Source of the DNA: Miltoncostaea marina
GTDB lineage: Bacteria; Actinomycetota; Thermoleophilia; Miltoncostaeales; Miltoncostaeaceae
NCBI RefSeq assembly: GCF_018141525.1
Contig: NZ_CP064655.1
Span: 930,001-994,000 of the forward strand
Length of the DNA: 64,000 nt
Reading direction: 5' to 3'
Translations under genes and position numbers: made by a program
Notes under the pieces: generated by a model
What the model was told of the DNA's origin: nothing
Database searches by the model: none
What the model saw: only the letters and a program-made list of their open reading frames with translations
Part shown: piece after piece, positions 56,212 through 64,000 of the stretch
How positions within the stretch are numbered: the stretch's first letter is position 1
How the letters are laid out: each line of letters begins with the position of its first letter

Positions 56212-56879
56212 GCACCGTCCCCGCGGATCCGATCCGCGTCCTCATCGTCGACGACCACGCCGTGGTCCGGATCGGGCTGCGCTCGCTGCTGAGCCACACC
56301 GCCGGCTTCCGGGTGGTCGGCGAGGCGCAGACCGCCGCCGAGGCCGTGCAGCTCAACGAGCAGACCCGCCCCGACGTGGTGCTGATGGACGTCCGGCTGC
56401 CCGACGGCAGCGGGGTCGAGGCCTGCCGCCGCATCAAGGCGGACCACCCCGAGGCCCGTGTCGTGATGCTCACCTCGTACTCGGACGAGGAGGCGATCGT
56501 GGGCGCCGTGATGGCGGGCGCGAGCGGCTACCTGCTCAAGCAGGCAGACGCCGAGCGGCTCACCCAGGCGATCCGTGAGGCGGCCGCCGGCGAGTCGACG
56601 CTCGACCCGCGGGCCGCGGGCGCCCTGCTGTCCCAGTTCCGCGAGCTGTCCGCCAAGCAGGCGGAGGCCGAGCTCGCGGGCCTCACCGACCGGGAGCGCC
56701 GCATGCTGGCCCTCATCGCCGAGGGCTACACCAACCGCGCCATCGGCGAGGTGCTGCACCTCTCGGAGAAGACGGTGCGCAACCACGTCAGCCAGCTGCT
56801 GCGCAAGCTCGGCTTCCAGCGCCGCTCGCAGGCGGCGGCCTGGGCGGGGCAGCGCCGGCTGGAGCTGCCGCCCGACTGA
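56208..56879 (+). CDS. NarL/LuxR-type response regulator
   Basis: A 223-aa regulator. Receiver domain with VDDH acidic pocket, phosphoacceptor Asp61 (VLMDVRLPDGSG) and the LLKQAD lysine. The C-terminal LuxR HTH is complete (LTDRERRMLALIAEGYTNRAIGEVLHLSEKTVRNHVSQLL, about 157-196), closest in look to DevR/LiaR-type regulators. Cognate partner of the preceding kinase. Confidence 0.93.
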   Translation: MSTVPADPIRVLIVDDHAVVRIGLRSLLSHTAGFRVVGEAQTAAEAVQLNEQTRPDVVLMDVRLPDGSGVEACRRIKADHPEARVVMLTSYSDEEAIVGAVMAGASGYLLKQADAERLTQAIREAAAGESTLDPRAAGALLSQFRELSAKQAEAELAGLTDRERRMLALIAEGYTNRAIGEVLHLSEKTVRNHVSQLLRKLGFQRRSQAAAWAGQRRLELPPD

Positions 56880-56977
56880 GCGGGCGCCGCGCGACGGCCG
56901 CCGCGCGACCCGCAAGGAGAACGCGCCCGGGCGGAGAAACGAGCGGGGGTCAACCGACGCCACGAAGGTGCCGCTCG

Positions 56978-57781
56978 ATGCCCCGTCCCGCCCGAGTCCT
57001 CGCCCTGGCCAACCAGAAGGGCGGGGTCGCGAAGACAACGACGACGCTCAACCTCGGGGTCGCCCTGAAGGACCTGGGCGCCCGCGTGCTCGCCGTCGAT
57101 CTCGACCCGCAGAGCAACCTGTCGATGAGCCAGGGGATCGACGTCGAGGACCTCGGCCGCGGCATGTACCACGTGCTGACCGGCGCGGCCTCGATCACCG
57201 AGATCCTGCAGGTGCGCGAGATCGACGTGGCCCCCGCCGGCATCGAGCTGGCCGGCGCCGAGCTGGCGCTGTCGGCGATGATCGGCCGCGAGCGGGCCCT
57301 CGAGCGCGCCCTGCGCCCCGTGCGCGAGCTCTACGACTACATCCTGCTCGACACCCCGCCGTCGCTCGGCCTGCTCACGATCAACGCGATGGTGGCCGCC
57401 GACGGCGTCATCGTGCCGGTGCAGTGCGAGTACCTCTCGCTGCGCGGGCTGGCCCAGCTGCGCGAGACGCTGCGGCAGGTGCGGGAGAACCTCAACCCCG
57501 ACGTCGACATCGTGGGTATCCTCCCGACGATGTACGACGGACGGACGATCCACGGCCGCGAGGCGGTGGCCCTCCTCGAGGAGAACTTCGGCGACCGCGT
57601 CTACCGGACGCGGGTGGGCAAGACGATCCGCTTCGCCGAGGCGCCCGTGCAGGGCCAGAGCGTCATCCGCTACGACCCGTCGAGCCAGGCGGCCCGCTGG
57701 TACCGGGCGCTCGCGCGCGAGGTGGCCGCCGGCCCGGCCGGGGTGGCGCTGCCGGGGGGCGCGAGGGAGGCCGCGGCGTGA
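56978..57781 (+). CDS. parA: ParA/Soj-type ATPase
   Basis: A 267-aa Walker-type ATPase. The deviant Walker A is NQKGGVAKTTTT (residues 12-23) with both lysines; Walker A-prime AVDLDPQSNLS and Walker B YILLDTPPSLGLL follow; PVQCEYLSLRGLAQL is the usual ParA switch region. No DNA-binding N-terminus and no parB beside it. Its GTG/TGA overlap with ftsZ suggests a joint role in cell division or positioning, not plain chromosome partition. It is not a typical FlhG, lacking the N-terminal FlhF-activating motif. Confidence 0.88.
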   Translation: MPRPARVLALANQKGGVAKTTTTLNLGVALKDLGARVLAVDLDPQSNLSMSQGIDVEDLGRGMYHVLTGAASITEILQVREIDVAPAGIELAGAELALSAMIGRERALERALRPVRELYDYILLDTPPSLGLLTINAMVAADGVIVPVQCEYLSLRGLAQLRETLRQVRENLNPDVDIVGILPTMYDGRTIHGREAVALLEENFGDRVYRTRVGKTIRFAEAPVQGQSVIRYDPSSQAARWYRALAREVAAGPAGVALPGGAREAAA

Positions 57782-59094
57782 GCACGCGGGGCGGGCGGCC
57801 CAGCATGCGCGAGGGCCCGCTGTCGGAGCTGTTCCGGCGCACGGAGCCCGCGCCCGACGCGCCCGCCGCCGGGCCGGCCGAGGCGGAGGCCCTCCACTAC
57901 GGCGCCGACGGCAACTACGTCGCGGTCATCCGCGTCGTGGGCGTGGGCGGCGCCGGCGGCAACGCCGTCAACCGGATGATCGAGGCCGGCCTGCGCGGGG
58001 TGGAGTTCATCACCATCAACACCGACCGCCAGGCGCTCGAGGAGAGCGAGGCGGACGTCCGCATCCCGGTCGGCCTCGAGCTGACCCGCGGCCTGGGCAC
58101 GGGCGGCGACATCCACCTCGGCGAGCAGGCGGTGCGCGAGAGCGAGGACCACATCCGCCGCGCGCTGCGCGGCAGCGACCTCGTGTTCATCGCCGCCGGC
58201 GAGGGCGGCGGCACCGGCTCGGGCGGCGCCCCGCACGTGGCGAAGGTCGCCCGCGAGATGGGCGCGCTGACCGTCGCCGTGGTCACCCGCCCGTTCGGCT
58301 TCGAGGGCGGCCGGCGCGGGCGCGCCGCCGAGGAGGGGCTCGCGCGCCTCCAGGAGTCCGCCGACACGGTGATCGTCATCCCGAACGACCGCCTCATGTC
58401 GGTGCTCGAGCGCGGCACGAGCATGGTCGAGGCCTTCAAGGTGGCCGACGACCTGCTGCGCCAGGGCGTGCAGGGGATCTGCGACATGATCACGCTCCCC
58501 GGCCTCATCAACCTCGACTTCGCCGACGTGCGCACGATCATCCGCGGCGCCGGCACGGCGCTGCTCGGCATCGGCTACGCGGGCGGCGGCAACCGGGCGA
58601 GCGAGGCCGCCCTGCAGGCGATCGCCTCGCCGCTGCTCGAGACCCCGATCGACGGCGCGAAGGGCATCCTGCTCGGCCTCACCGGCGGCCCCGACCTGTC
58701 GCTGGTCGAGGTGAGCGAGGCGGCCCGCGTGGTCGCCGACGCCGCCGACCCCGACGCGAACATCATCTTCGGCGCGACCATCGACCCGGAGCTCTCCGGC
58801 CAGGTCTGGGTGACCGTGGTGGCCGCCAACTTCTCCGGCGTCCGGGCGGGGCCGCCGCCGGCGCCGCCCGAGGAGCCCGAGCCCGCGCGGCCGGCGGCAT
58901 CCGAGCCCGAGCCGCCCCGTCGCGAGGGCCCGCGCCCGGTGCGCGTGGAGCGCGTCTCGCGCTTCGACCTGCCGTACCCGGCCTCGGGCGGCGGCCCGCG
59001 CGTGTTCGACGTCGAGCACCCGGGGCCCGAGGGGGACGCCACCACGACGATGCGCCGCCCCGACCCGGGCGGCGAGCCGGAGGGCGCGGCGTAA
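57778..59094 (+). CDS. ftsZ: FtsZ-family tubulin-like GTPase
   Basis: A 438-aa FtsZ. The N-terminal VGVGGAGGNAVNRMI, the NTDRQAL strand, the GTP signature GEGGGTGSGGAP (about 141-152; bacterial FtsZ usually has GTGTG) and the T7 loop NLDFADV (Asn245, Asp247, Asp250) needed for GTP hydrolysis are all there. After the core (~350) comes a Pro/Glu-rich linker, then SRFDLPYPA as the only hint of a C-terminal partner peptide and ~40 further unconserved residues. It overlaps parA and is outside a dcw cluster. Starting at GTG 57778; ATG 57805 is an alternative. Confidence 0.92.
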   Translation: MSTRGGRPSMREGPLSELFRRTEPAPDAPAAGPAEAEALHYGADGNYVAVIRVVGVGGAGGNAVNRMIEAGLRGVEFITINTDRQALEESEADVRIPVGLELTRGLGTGGDIHLGEQAVRESEDHIRRALRGSDLVFIAAGEGGGTGSGGAPHVAKVAREMGALTVAVVTRPFGFEGGRRGRAAEEGLARLQESADTVIVIPNDRLMSVLERGTSMVEAFKVADDLLRQGVQGICDMITLPGLINLDFADVRTIIRGAGTALLGIGYAGGGNRASEAALQAIASPLLETPIDGAKGILLGLTGGPDLSLVEVSEAARVVADAADPDANIIFGATIDPELSGQVWVTVVAANFSGVRAGPPPAPPEEPEPARPAASEPEPPRREGPRPVRVERVSRFDLPYPASGGGPRVFDVEHPGPEGDATTTMRRPDPGGEPEGAA

Positions 59095-59117
59095 CGAGCG
59101 GCCGGCGTGACGCGCCC

Positions 59118-60689
59118 GTGGGGGTGGTCGCGGCCGGGCACCGACTGACCGCCCGGGCGGGCGCCGAGATCCTCGCGCGCGGCGGAGGGGCGGTCGACGC
59201 CGTCTGCGCGGCGGCCCTGGCGGGCGCGGTCGCCGAGAGCCCGCTCACCGGGCCGGGGGCCGGCGGCTTCCTCATCGCGCGCGACCCCGGCGGGCGCACC
59301 ACGCTGCTCGACTTCTTCGTCGCCGTGCCGGGGCTCGGCCCCGCCGGCCGGCGGCTCGACCCGGGCGACCTGCGCTCCTTCACCGTCCCCTTCGGCGGGG
59401 CCGACCAGGAGTTCCACATCGGCCCGGCCTCCGTGGGGGTGCCGGGGCTCGTCGCCGGCGTCGGCGAGGCGGTGGCGCGCCTGGGACGTCTCCCGCTCGC
59501 CGAGATCGTGGCGCCGGCGGTCCGCATCGCGGGGGAGGGCGTCGTGCTGACCCGCGAGGCGGCCTACCTCCACGCGATCCTCGGCGAGATGCTGACCGCC
59601 ACGCCGGAGGCGGCGGCGGTCTACGCCCCGGGCGGGCGGCTGCTGGGGGCGGGCGACCGGGTGCGCTTCCCCGACCTGGCCGGCACCCTGCGTCACATCG
59701 GCGCCGCGGGGCCGGCGACCTTCCGCGACGGGGTGCTCGCCGCGGCGCTGGCCGACCACATGGCGGCGGCCGGCGGCCTCGTCACCCGCGAGGACCTGCT
59801 GCGCTACGAGGTCGTCGAGCGCATGCCGCTGCGCGTCGCCTACCGCGGCGCCGAGCTCCTCACCAACCCGCCGCCGTCGTCCGGGGGCGCCCTGATCGCG
59901 GCCGCGCTGCACGAGATGGAGGCGGGCCCGCCCCCCGCCGACGAGGTCGGCCACTACCGGGCCGTCGCGCGCGCCGGCGCCGCCGCCAACGCGCTGCGCG
60001 ACGAGGCCTTCCCGGACGACCTCTGGGAGGAGGACTTCATGGAGCGCCTGTGGGCCCGTCGCGCCGCGGCCGGCCGCGGCGGCGCCTCGCCCGGGCCGCC
60101 GGAGGGGCGCAAGCCGGCGGGGTCGACGACGCACGTGAGCGCGGTCGACGCCGACGGCGGCATGGCCGGCCTGTCGAGCTCGAACGGCTCGGGCTCGGGG
60201 GTGGTCGTGCCGGGCACCGGCGTGCTGCTCAACAACATGCTGGGGGAGGAGGATCTCAACCCCGGCGGCTTCGGCCGCATCGCGCCCGGGCGGCGGATGA
60301 CCTCGATGATGGCGCCCAGCCTGCTGCTGCGCGACGGCGAGCCGGTGCTGGTGATCGGCTCGGCGGGCAGCAACCGCCTGCGGTCGGCCATCCTGCAGAC
60401 GCTGGTCGCTATCGTGGACGGCGGGATGGGCGCGGCCGACGCGGTGCGTCGCCCGCGCGTGCATCCCGAGGGGCGCGGGGTCGACGTCGAGGGCGGCGTC
60501 CCGGGGGCGGCGGCCGACGCGCTCGCGGCCGACGGCCACGAGCTGCGTCGCTGGGGCGAGATGAACCTGTTCTTCGGCGGTGTCAGCGTCGCCGCGCGGG
60601 GGCCCGGCGGGCCGGAGGGCGCCGGCGATCCGCGCAGAGGCGGGGCGGCGGCCGCCGTGACGCGAAGCGGAGAGGTGATCGACATATGA
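59118..60689 (+). CDS. ggt: Gamma-glutamyltransferase (cytoplasmic-looking)
   Basis: Ntn-hydrolase of 523 aa. The large subunit begins VVAAGHRLTARAGAEILARGG; the autocleavage/nucleophile Thr is residue 337 in GSTTHVSAVD, followed by the small subunit with SSSNGSGSGVVVPGTGVLLNN and the conserved block ending MMAPSLLL. No signal peptide is seen, unlike most periplasmic or extracellular GGTs. GTG start 23 nt after ftsZ. The stop overlaps the next gene's ATG. Confidence 0.9.
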   Translation: MGVVAAGHRLTARAGAEILARGGGAVDAVCAAALAGAVAESPLTGPGAGGFLIARDPGGRTTLLDFFVAVPGLGPAGRRLDPGDLRSFTVPFGGADQEFHIGPASVGVPGLVAGVGEAVARLGRLPLAEIVAPAVRIAGEGVVLTREAAYLHAILGEMLTATPEAAAVYAPGGRLLGAGDRVRFPDLAGTLRHIGAAGPATFRDGVLAAALADHMAAAGGLVTREDLLRYEVVERMPLRVAYRGAELLTNPPPSSGGALIAAALHEMEAGPPPADEVGHYRAVARAGAAANALRDEAFPDDLWEEDFMERLWARRAAAGRGGASPGPPEGRKPAGSTTHVSAVDADGGMAGLSSSNGSGSGVVVPGTGVLLNNMLGEEDLNPGGFGRIAPGRRMTSMMAPSLLLRDGEPVLVIGSAGSNRLRSAILQTLVAIVDGGMGAADAVRRPRVHPEGRGVDVEGGVPGAAADALAADGHELRRWGEMNLFFGGVSVAARGPGGPEGAGDPRRGGAAAAVTRSGEVIDI

Positions 60690-60988
60690 CTCAGCGTCGA
60701 GTCGAGGTTGAGGGAAGGCAGTTCGAGCTCGATCCGCAGCCGCTGCGGACCTCGCTCTCGGAGGGCCCCACGATGCTCTGGGGCTTCGAGGTGCGCGTGC
60801 TGAGCGACGGCGAGGTCGTCGGGGTCAAGACGTGCTTCGTGGGCCGGGTCTCGGTGCAGTTCCGCGACGCGTCGGTGCTCGATGCGCCGATCGACCAGCT
60901 GCTGCCGGTGCTGCACGAGCTGGCGTTCGAGAAGATCGAGGGCCGCCTGCGCGAGGGCGAGCTGGAGGACGAGATCATCTTCGCCTGA
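60686..60988 (+). CDS. Conserved-looking 100-aa protein, unknown function
   Basis: Not recognised. A small alpha/beta protein: VEVEGRQFELDPQPLRTS, then MLWGFEVRVL and VGVKTCFVGRVSVQF strands, and an acidic helical C-terminus LPVLHELAFEKIEGRL. Its ATG overlaps the ggt stop (ATGA), so it ends the parA-ftsZ-ggt run. Confidence 0.7.
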   Translation: MTQRRVEVEGRQFELDPQPLRTSLSEGPTMLWGFEVRVLSDGEVVGVKTCFVGRVSVQFRDASVLDAPIDQLLPVLHELAFEKIEGRLREGELEDEIIFA

Positions 60989-61117
60989 CCCGGGCGCGCC
61001 GCGGCCGGCGGTGGGCCCGCGCCCCACGTCGCCGGCGTGCCGGGCGCGGCCGCGTCTCGATCCGCTCCCACGGGCCGCTCGGCGCCGGGTCGGCCGCCCT
61101 GCCGGGCCGTGACCCCC

Positions 61118-61159
61118 GATGGTCCGATTGGACCTCGCGCCGAGGTCCAATCGGCCATC
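61118..61159. terminator. Extended bidirectional hairpin
   Basis: A perfect 14-bp stem (61124-61137 with 61141-61154, loop CGC) is extended by 5 more pairs (61118-61122 with 61155-61159) after one bulged T. Tail-to-tail gene order on both sides fits a bidirectional terminator, although it is 129 nt from the nearer stop. Confidence 0.6.
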
Positions 61160-61306
61160 TCGCGTCGTGGTGCCCGGCCGCCGCGTCGCCGCGGTCGTCC
61201 GCGGCGCCCTCCGCCCGGGCGGGGCCCCGGCGGCTCGATCGGCCGCCACGGCGCCGAGAATCCGACCGGCTCGCGGCTCCAGACCGCCGCGCGGCCGAGT
61301 GCGTGG

Positions 61307-61350
61307 CGGCCCCGAAGCGGCCCCGGGGCGGCCCCGGGGCGGCCCCGTGG
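61307..61350. repeat. Four 11-bp tandem repeats
   Basis: CGGCCCCGAAG, then CGGCCCCGGGG twice, then CGGCCCCGTGG, head to tail without gaps. Confidence 0.8.
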
Positions 61351-61371
61351 CCGCCGCAGCGGCTCCGGGGC

Positions 61372-61698
61372 CTACGCGGCCTCGTGGTGGCCGCCGAGGA
61401 CCTCGGCGACCCCGCTGGGGCCGGCGCGGAGGAGCTCCGCGGCGCGGCGGGCGCCGCGGGCCCGCTCGTGGGCGGCGCGGGCGCCCATGGCGTCGCCGGC
61501 CCGCCAGGCCTCGGCGAGCTCGCGCTCGGCGGCCTCGGCGAGGCGGTCGAGCGCCGCCGCCTTGCGGGCCGCCGGGCTGAGCCGGCGCCGGCGCGGGGGG
61601 CGGCCGGCGGCGACCTGGCCGCCGGCGGTCTGGGCGTCCCCGGGCGCCGGGGCGCCGGGGAAGAGGAGGAGCTGGCTCTGCGTGGGCGTCGAACGCAT
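61372..61698 (-). CDS. Small Ala/Arg-rich helical protein
   Basis: 108 aa, not recognised. A short non-repetitive start (MRSTPTQSQLLLFPGAPAPG) leads into a basic patch (PPRRRRLSPAARKAAAL) and an Ala/Glu/Arg helix to the end. The ATG is 6 nt from CACACT on the minus strand, matching the leaderless pattern of the region, which is the main support. Confidence 0.5.
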   Translation of the reverse strand: MRSTPTQSQLLLFPGAPAPGDAQTAGGQVAAGRPPRRRRLSPAARKAAALDRLAEAAERELAEAWRAGDAMGARAAHERARGARRAAELLRAGPSGVAEVLGGHHEAA

Positions 61699-61704
61699 GT
61701 TCGT

Positions 61705-61710
61705 AGTGTG
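61705..61710 (-). promoter_or_regulatory. Leaderless -10-like element
   Basis: CACACT on the minus strand, 6 nt before the ATG at 61698; a weaker match than the TANNNT examples. Confidence 0.35.
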
Positions 61711-61867
61711 CCACGGGCCGCGGACGGAGCCACCGCGGGGGCCCGGGGCGGCATGGGGGACGGCGCCCGCGCGCGCCCCGCGCGGGCTGACCCGGCCCCG
61801 CCCAGCCAGGGCGCCGCGCCGGAGCCCGGGCCTCGCCGCCCGGGGCTCCGCGCCGGCCGCCGGCGGG

Positions 61868-62149
61868 TCAGGGGCGGCGCAGGTCCTCGGGGGCCAGGGG
61901 GCCGGGGCCGGAGCCGGCCTCGCGGAGGGTCACGGGGCCGCCGTCGTGCGGCACGTGAACCACCACGTGGCGCCCGGCGCCCGGCAGCTCGAAGCGGAAG
62001 GCCCAGTCCTCGGCGGTCCACCCGGCGACGCGCAGCGACGCGGAGCCGGCGTCGGTGGCCCGGGCGAGCGCGCGGGTGGCCTGGCCGAGCGCGGCCGCGC
62101 CCACGGGGCCGAGCAGCCCCTCCAGCGCGCCCGCCCCGCCGTCGCTCAC
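61868..62149 (-). CDS. 93-aa protein coupled to ygfZ, unknown function
   Basis: A small protein of which the middle (SLRVAGWTAEDWAFRFELPGAGRHVVVHV) looks like a beta-sheet ligand-binding element; the ends are Ala/Pro-rich. Its GTG overlaps the stop of the ygfZ gene (GTGA). Third gene of the minus-strand operon. The longer frame reading back through ygfZ is spurious. Confidence 0.6.
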   Translation of the reverse strand: MSDGGAGALEGLLGPVGAAALGQATRALARATDAGSASLRVAGWTAEDWAFRFELPGAGRHVVVHVPHDGGPVTLREAGSGPGPLAPEDLRRP

Positions 62150-63063
62150 GGCCGCCCGAAGGGCAGGTCGACCACCCGCGCCGGGCGGTCCGAGCCGGCG
62201 ACCGCCACCTCGTCGCCGGGCGCGGCCTCCCGGCGCAGGACCGCCAGCCCGACCGGTCCCAGGTCGGGCGTCGCGGCGACGCTCGTGAGGACGCCCGCCT
62301 CGCGCCCGCCCGGCAGCGTCACGGCGGCGCCGGCGGCGGGCGGCGGGTCGGGCAGCAGCAGCCCGCGCAGGCGCCGGTTGGCGCGCCCCCGGTACTGGAG
62401 CCGCGCGACGGTCTCCTGGCCGAGGTAGCAGCCCTTGTCGAAGGAGACGGCGACGTCCTCGAGCGCCGCCTCCTGGACGAGCGTGGCCGGCCCCGTGTCG
62501 ACGCCCACGCGCGGCGCGCCGGCCGCGATGCGGGCCATCTCGAGCGCCGCCCCGGGCGCCTCCTCGGCCCCGGCGCGCGCGAGTGCCGCGAGCGCGGCCG
62601 CCGGGTCGTCGACCACGGCCTCGGCGGTGCCGGGCACCAGGCCGGGCACGATCAGCGTCGCGACCCCGCCCGGCGGCGCCGGGAGGCCCGCCAGCGTGAG
62701 GGTGTCGGCCTCCTCGGGGCCGAGCAGCTCGAGGTCCTCCGAGAAGTGGTAGCGCTCGAGCGCCTCGGCCAGCCCGTCGGCGAGCGCCGGGGCGACGACG
62801 AGGGTGAAGGCGTCGCCGGCGTCGCGGTGCACGGCCATGTCGGCGCCGATGCGGCCCTTCGCGTCGAGCATCAGGGCGCGCGCCCCCTCGCCCGGCGCGA
62901 GGCGCGCGACGTCGGCCGACAGCAGGCCCTGCAGGAACCCCTCGGCGTCCGGGCCCTCCACCCACACGAGCCGCGCACGCCCGCGGACCGCCGTCGGCAG
63001 GTCGCCGCGGATGCGCGCGTACCCGGCCGCCACGTCCGGCGGGGCCGCGGCCGGCGCGCTCAC
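62146..63063 (-). CDS. ygfZ: Folate-binding protein YgfZ/GcvT-like
   Basis: A 305-aa tetrahydrofolate-binding protein used in Fe-S cluster assembly and repair. The diagnostic K-G-C-Y-x-G-Q-E motif is present as KGCYLGQETVARLQYRG (about residue 205-221), including the conserved Cys. The N-terminal VWVEGPDAEGFLQGLLSADV-type helix-strand matches the GcvT fold. GTG start overlapping the upstream stop. Confidence 0.9.
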   Translation of the reverse strand: MSAPAAAPPDVAAGYARIRGDLPTAVRGRARLVWVEGPDAEGFLQGLLSADVARLAPGEGARALMLDAKGRIGADMAVHRDAGDAFTLVVAPALADGLAEALERYHFSEDLELLGPEEADTLTLAGLPAPPGGVATLIVPGLVPGTAEAVVDDPAAALAALARAGAEEAPGAALEMARIAAGAPRVGVDTGPATLVQEAALEDVAVSFDKGCYLGQETVARLQYRGRANRRLRGLLLPDPPPAAGAAVTLPGGREAGVLTSVAATPDLGPVGLAVLRREAAPGDEVAVAGSDRPARVVDLPFGRP

Positions 63064-63677
63064 GGCGTCGTCACCCTGCCGTTGGTGCCGGCCCGTCGCG
63101 CGGCCTCTGCGGCGTGCTCGAGCTGCCCGGCGATCGCGTCGAACAGCTCCACGAGCCGGCGCAGGCGGCTCGTCTCGTCGCGGGTCTCGAGCAGCGACTG
63201 CTTGGCGCCCGCGGGCAGCTCGAAGGCGCCGGCGACCCCGTAGGAGAGGGGCACGCCCTCGGGGGTCTCGGGCACGGCGGCGTCCGCCAGGCCGGCCAGG
63301 TCGCGCATGCGGCTGACCACCTCGGCCACCAGCTCGGCCGGCGGCTCGCCGGGCTCGTCCACGAGCGCCTCGACGAGGGCGGAGAAGTAGAGCCGGCCTT
63401 CGGTCTCCTCCACGATCCGCACCGGCTCGACGCCGCGCACGATCACGTCCAGGCGGCCGTCGTCGAAGCGCTGCACGAGCGTCTCGAAGCGCGCGGCGCA
63501 GCCCACGTCCTCGGTGCCGGTGGGCCCGGACCGCACCAGCACGAACGGCCGGTCGTCGAGGACGCAGTCGGCGTAGAGCTGGCGGTAGCGCGGCTCGAAC
63601 AGGTGCAGCGGGACCGTCTCGCCCGGCAGCAGCACTAGGTCGAGGGGGAAGAGGCCGAGGTCGCGTCCGTCGCCCAC
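63060..63677 (-). CDS. LON N-terminal substrate-binding domain protein
   Basis: A 205-aa stand-alone LON_substr_bdg (PUA-like) protein with no ATPase or protease domain. The opening LGLFPLDLVLLPGETVPLHLFEPRYRQL is the family hallmark; the YADCVLDDRPFVLV strand and a helical C-terminus follow. The GTG at 63677 is preceded at 7 nt by TAGACT, so I choose it over an upstream GTG. First gene of the operon with ygfZ. Confidence 0.9.
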   Translation of the reverse strand: MGDGRDLGLFPLDLVLLPGETVPLHLFEPRYRQLYADCVLDDRPFVLVRSGPTGTEDVGCAARFETLVQRFDDGRLDVIVRGVEPVRIVEETEGRLYFSALVEALVDEPGEPPAELVAEVVSRMRDLAGLADAAVPETPEGVPLSYGVAGAFELPAGAKQSLLETRDETSRLRRLVELFDAIAGQLEHAAEAARRAGTNGRVTTP

Positions 63678-63684
63678 GCCGCGC

Positions 63685-63690
63685 AGTCTA
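63685..63690 (-). promoter_or_regulatory. Leaderless -10 element of the LON-domain operon
   Basis: TAGACT on the minus strand, 7 nt before the GTG at 63677. The best example of the motif in this window. Confidence 0.65.
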
Positions 63691-63742
63691 GGCGCGCGGC
63701 GGGCCGCCCGCCCCACCGCCCGCCTCCCCCCGGCGGGTGCAT

Positions 63743-63748
63743 TAGCAT
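63743..63748 (+). promoter_or_regulatory. Leaderless -10 element of hisC
   Basis: TAGCAT, 8 nt before the GTG at 63757, as at treS-mak. Confidence 0.6.
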
Positions 63749-63756
63749 CGCCGCCC

Positions 63757-64000
63757 GTGACCGCCGACCAGCAGCCCGCGCCCGGGCCCGCCCTGCCGCC
63801 CGGCCTCGTCCGCCCGGCCCTCGCCGGCGTCGACGTCTACGAGCCGGGCCGCCCCGTGGAGGAGGTCCAGCGGGAGACCGGGATCGCGTCGGTGGTGAAG
63901 CTCGCCTCGAACGAGGGGCCGTTCCCTCCCATGCCCCGCGCCCTCGCCGCCATCCGCGACTCGGCGCCCGGCGCCCGGGTCTACCCCGACGCCGGGGCGT
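63757..64000 (+). CDS. hisC: Histidinol-phosphate aminotransferase, 5' part only
   Basis: The first 81 codons of a PLP-dependent class I/II aminotransferase, cut by the window end. The N-terminal HisC pattern is clear: VYEPGRPVEEVQRETGI, KLASNEGPFPPMPRAL and RVYPDAGA. Such genes make histidinol phosphate, although some HisC homologues use Phe or Tyr. GTG start, probably leaderless. Confidence 0.85.
   Translation, partial: MTADQQPAPGPALPPGLVRPALAGVDVYEPGRPVEEVQRETGIASVVKLASNEGPFPPMPRALAAIRDSAPGARVYPDAGA

Larger units (their letters stand above)
60989..61371. other. Gene-free interval with hairpin and tandem repeats
   Basis: 383 nt between convergent genes. Short frames exist but none with ribosome site or motif. 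It contains a long hairpin (61118-61159) and an 11-bp tandem array (61307-61350), both listed separately. Confidence 0.55.

Noticed and set aside
56950-56977. TCAA ahead of parA as a sigma-28-type promoter
   Set aside because: No CCGATA at 15-17 nt; the start codon is too near.
56978-57781. Calling the ParA-type gene flhG to pair with flhF
   Set aside because: No FlhG-type N-terminal activator motif, a ParA-like switch region, and linkage to ftsZ 26 kb from flhF.

Overview
The window is one 64-kb stretch of a very GC-rich genome (roughly 75% G+C by eye) with many GTG starts, GTGA/ATGA start-stop overlaps and apparently leaderless transcripts. Together with GlgE-type glucan metabolism, a TreS-maltokinase fusion and FtsZ/ParA, this points to a motile actinobacterium. 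The deep branch Thermoleophilia (Solirubrobacterales-like) is my best guess, but that is inference from gene content and no database was searched. I see no rRNA, tRNA, CRISPR array, transposase or integrase.

Region 1 (1-33.3 kb) is a large plus-strand flagellar and chemotaxis locus: fliK-flgD-(TIGR02530-like gene)-flgE, then flbD-motA-motB-fliL, fliM-fliN(Y), cheY, fliOPQR, a second cheY with cheB-cheR, cheA-cheC-cheD, flhB-flhA-flhF, a PilZ gene and a tail of four unrecognised coupled genes. Three minus-strand intrusions break it. One holds an SDR, TetR, membrane protein and RsbW-like kinase (5.56-8.94 kb). The second is a TetR/nitroreductase-like/crotonase divergon plus an acyltransferase (14.65-19.75 kb). 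The third is a YyaC/DUF1256 gene (22.15-22.74 kb). Four transcription units begin with a conserved sigma-28-like element, TCAA-N16/17-CCGATA. The two cheY genes encode identical proteins.

Region 2 (33.3-43.2 kb) holds an L,D-transpeptidase, a hairpin-rich non-coding stretch of about 0.7 kb, hflX, the TreS-maltokinase fusion, an MscS channel, a small basic protein with a structured leader, and a D,D-carboxypeptidase. Region 3 (42.5-52.5 kb) is a tightly overlapping minus-strand operon glgE-glgB-treZ-glgX-metallohydrolase with divergent malQ. With TreS-Mak upstream it links trehalose, maltose-1-phosphate and branched alpha-glucan. treY, glgC and glgA/glgM are not in the window.

Region 4 (52.5-64 kb) has a lipoprotein, htpX with a small coupled gene, a NarL-type two-component pair, a parA-ftsZ operon, gamma-glutamyltransferase, two small unknowns, and a minus-strand operon (LON-domain protein, YgfZ, small protein) divergent from the 5' end of hisC, which the window end cuts.

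A recurring -10-like hexamer (TAGCAT, TAGACT, TAGCCT, TACGCT) lies 6-8 nt before a GTG or ATG at many non-flagellar genes and decides several start choices below. Flagellar genes expected elsewhere (fliE-J, flgB/C, flgK/L, fliC/D, fliA, flgM, cheW, receptors, flhG) are absent here and may lie outside the window.
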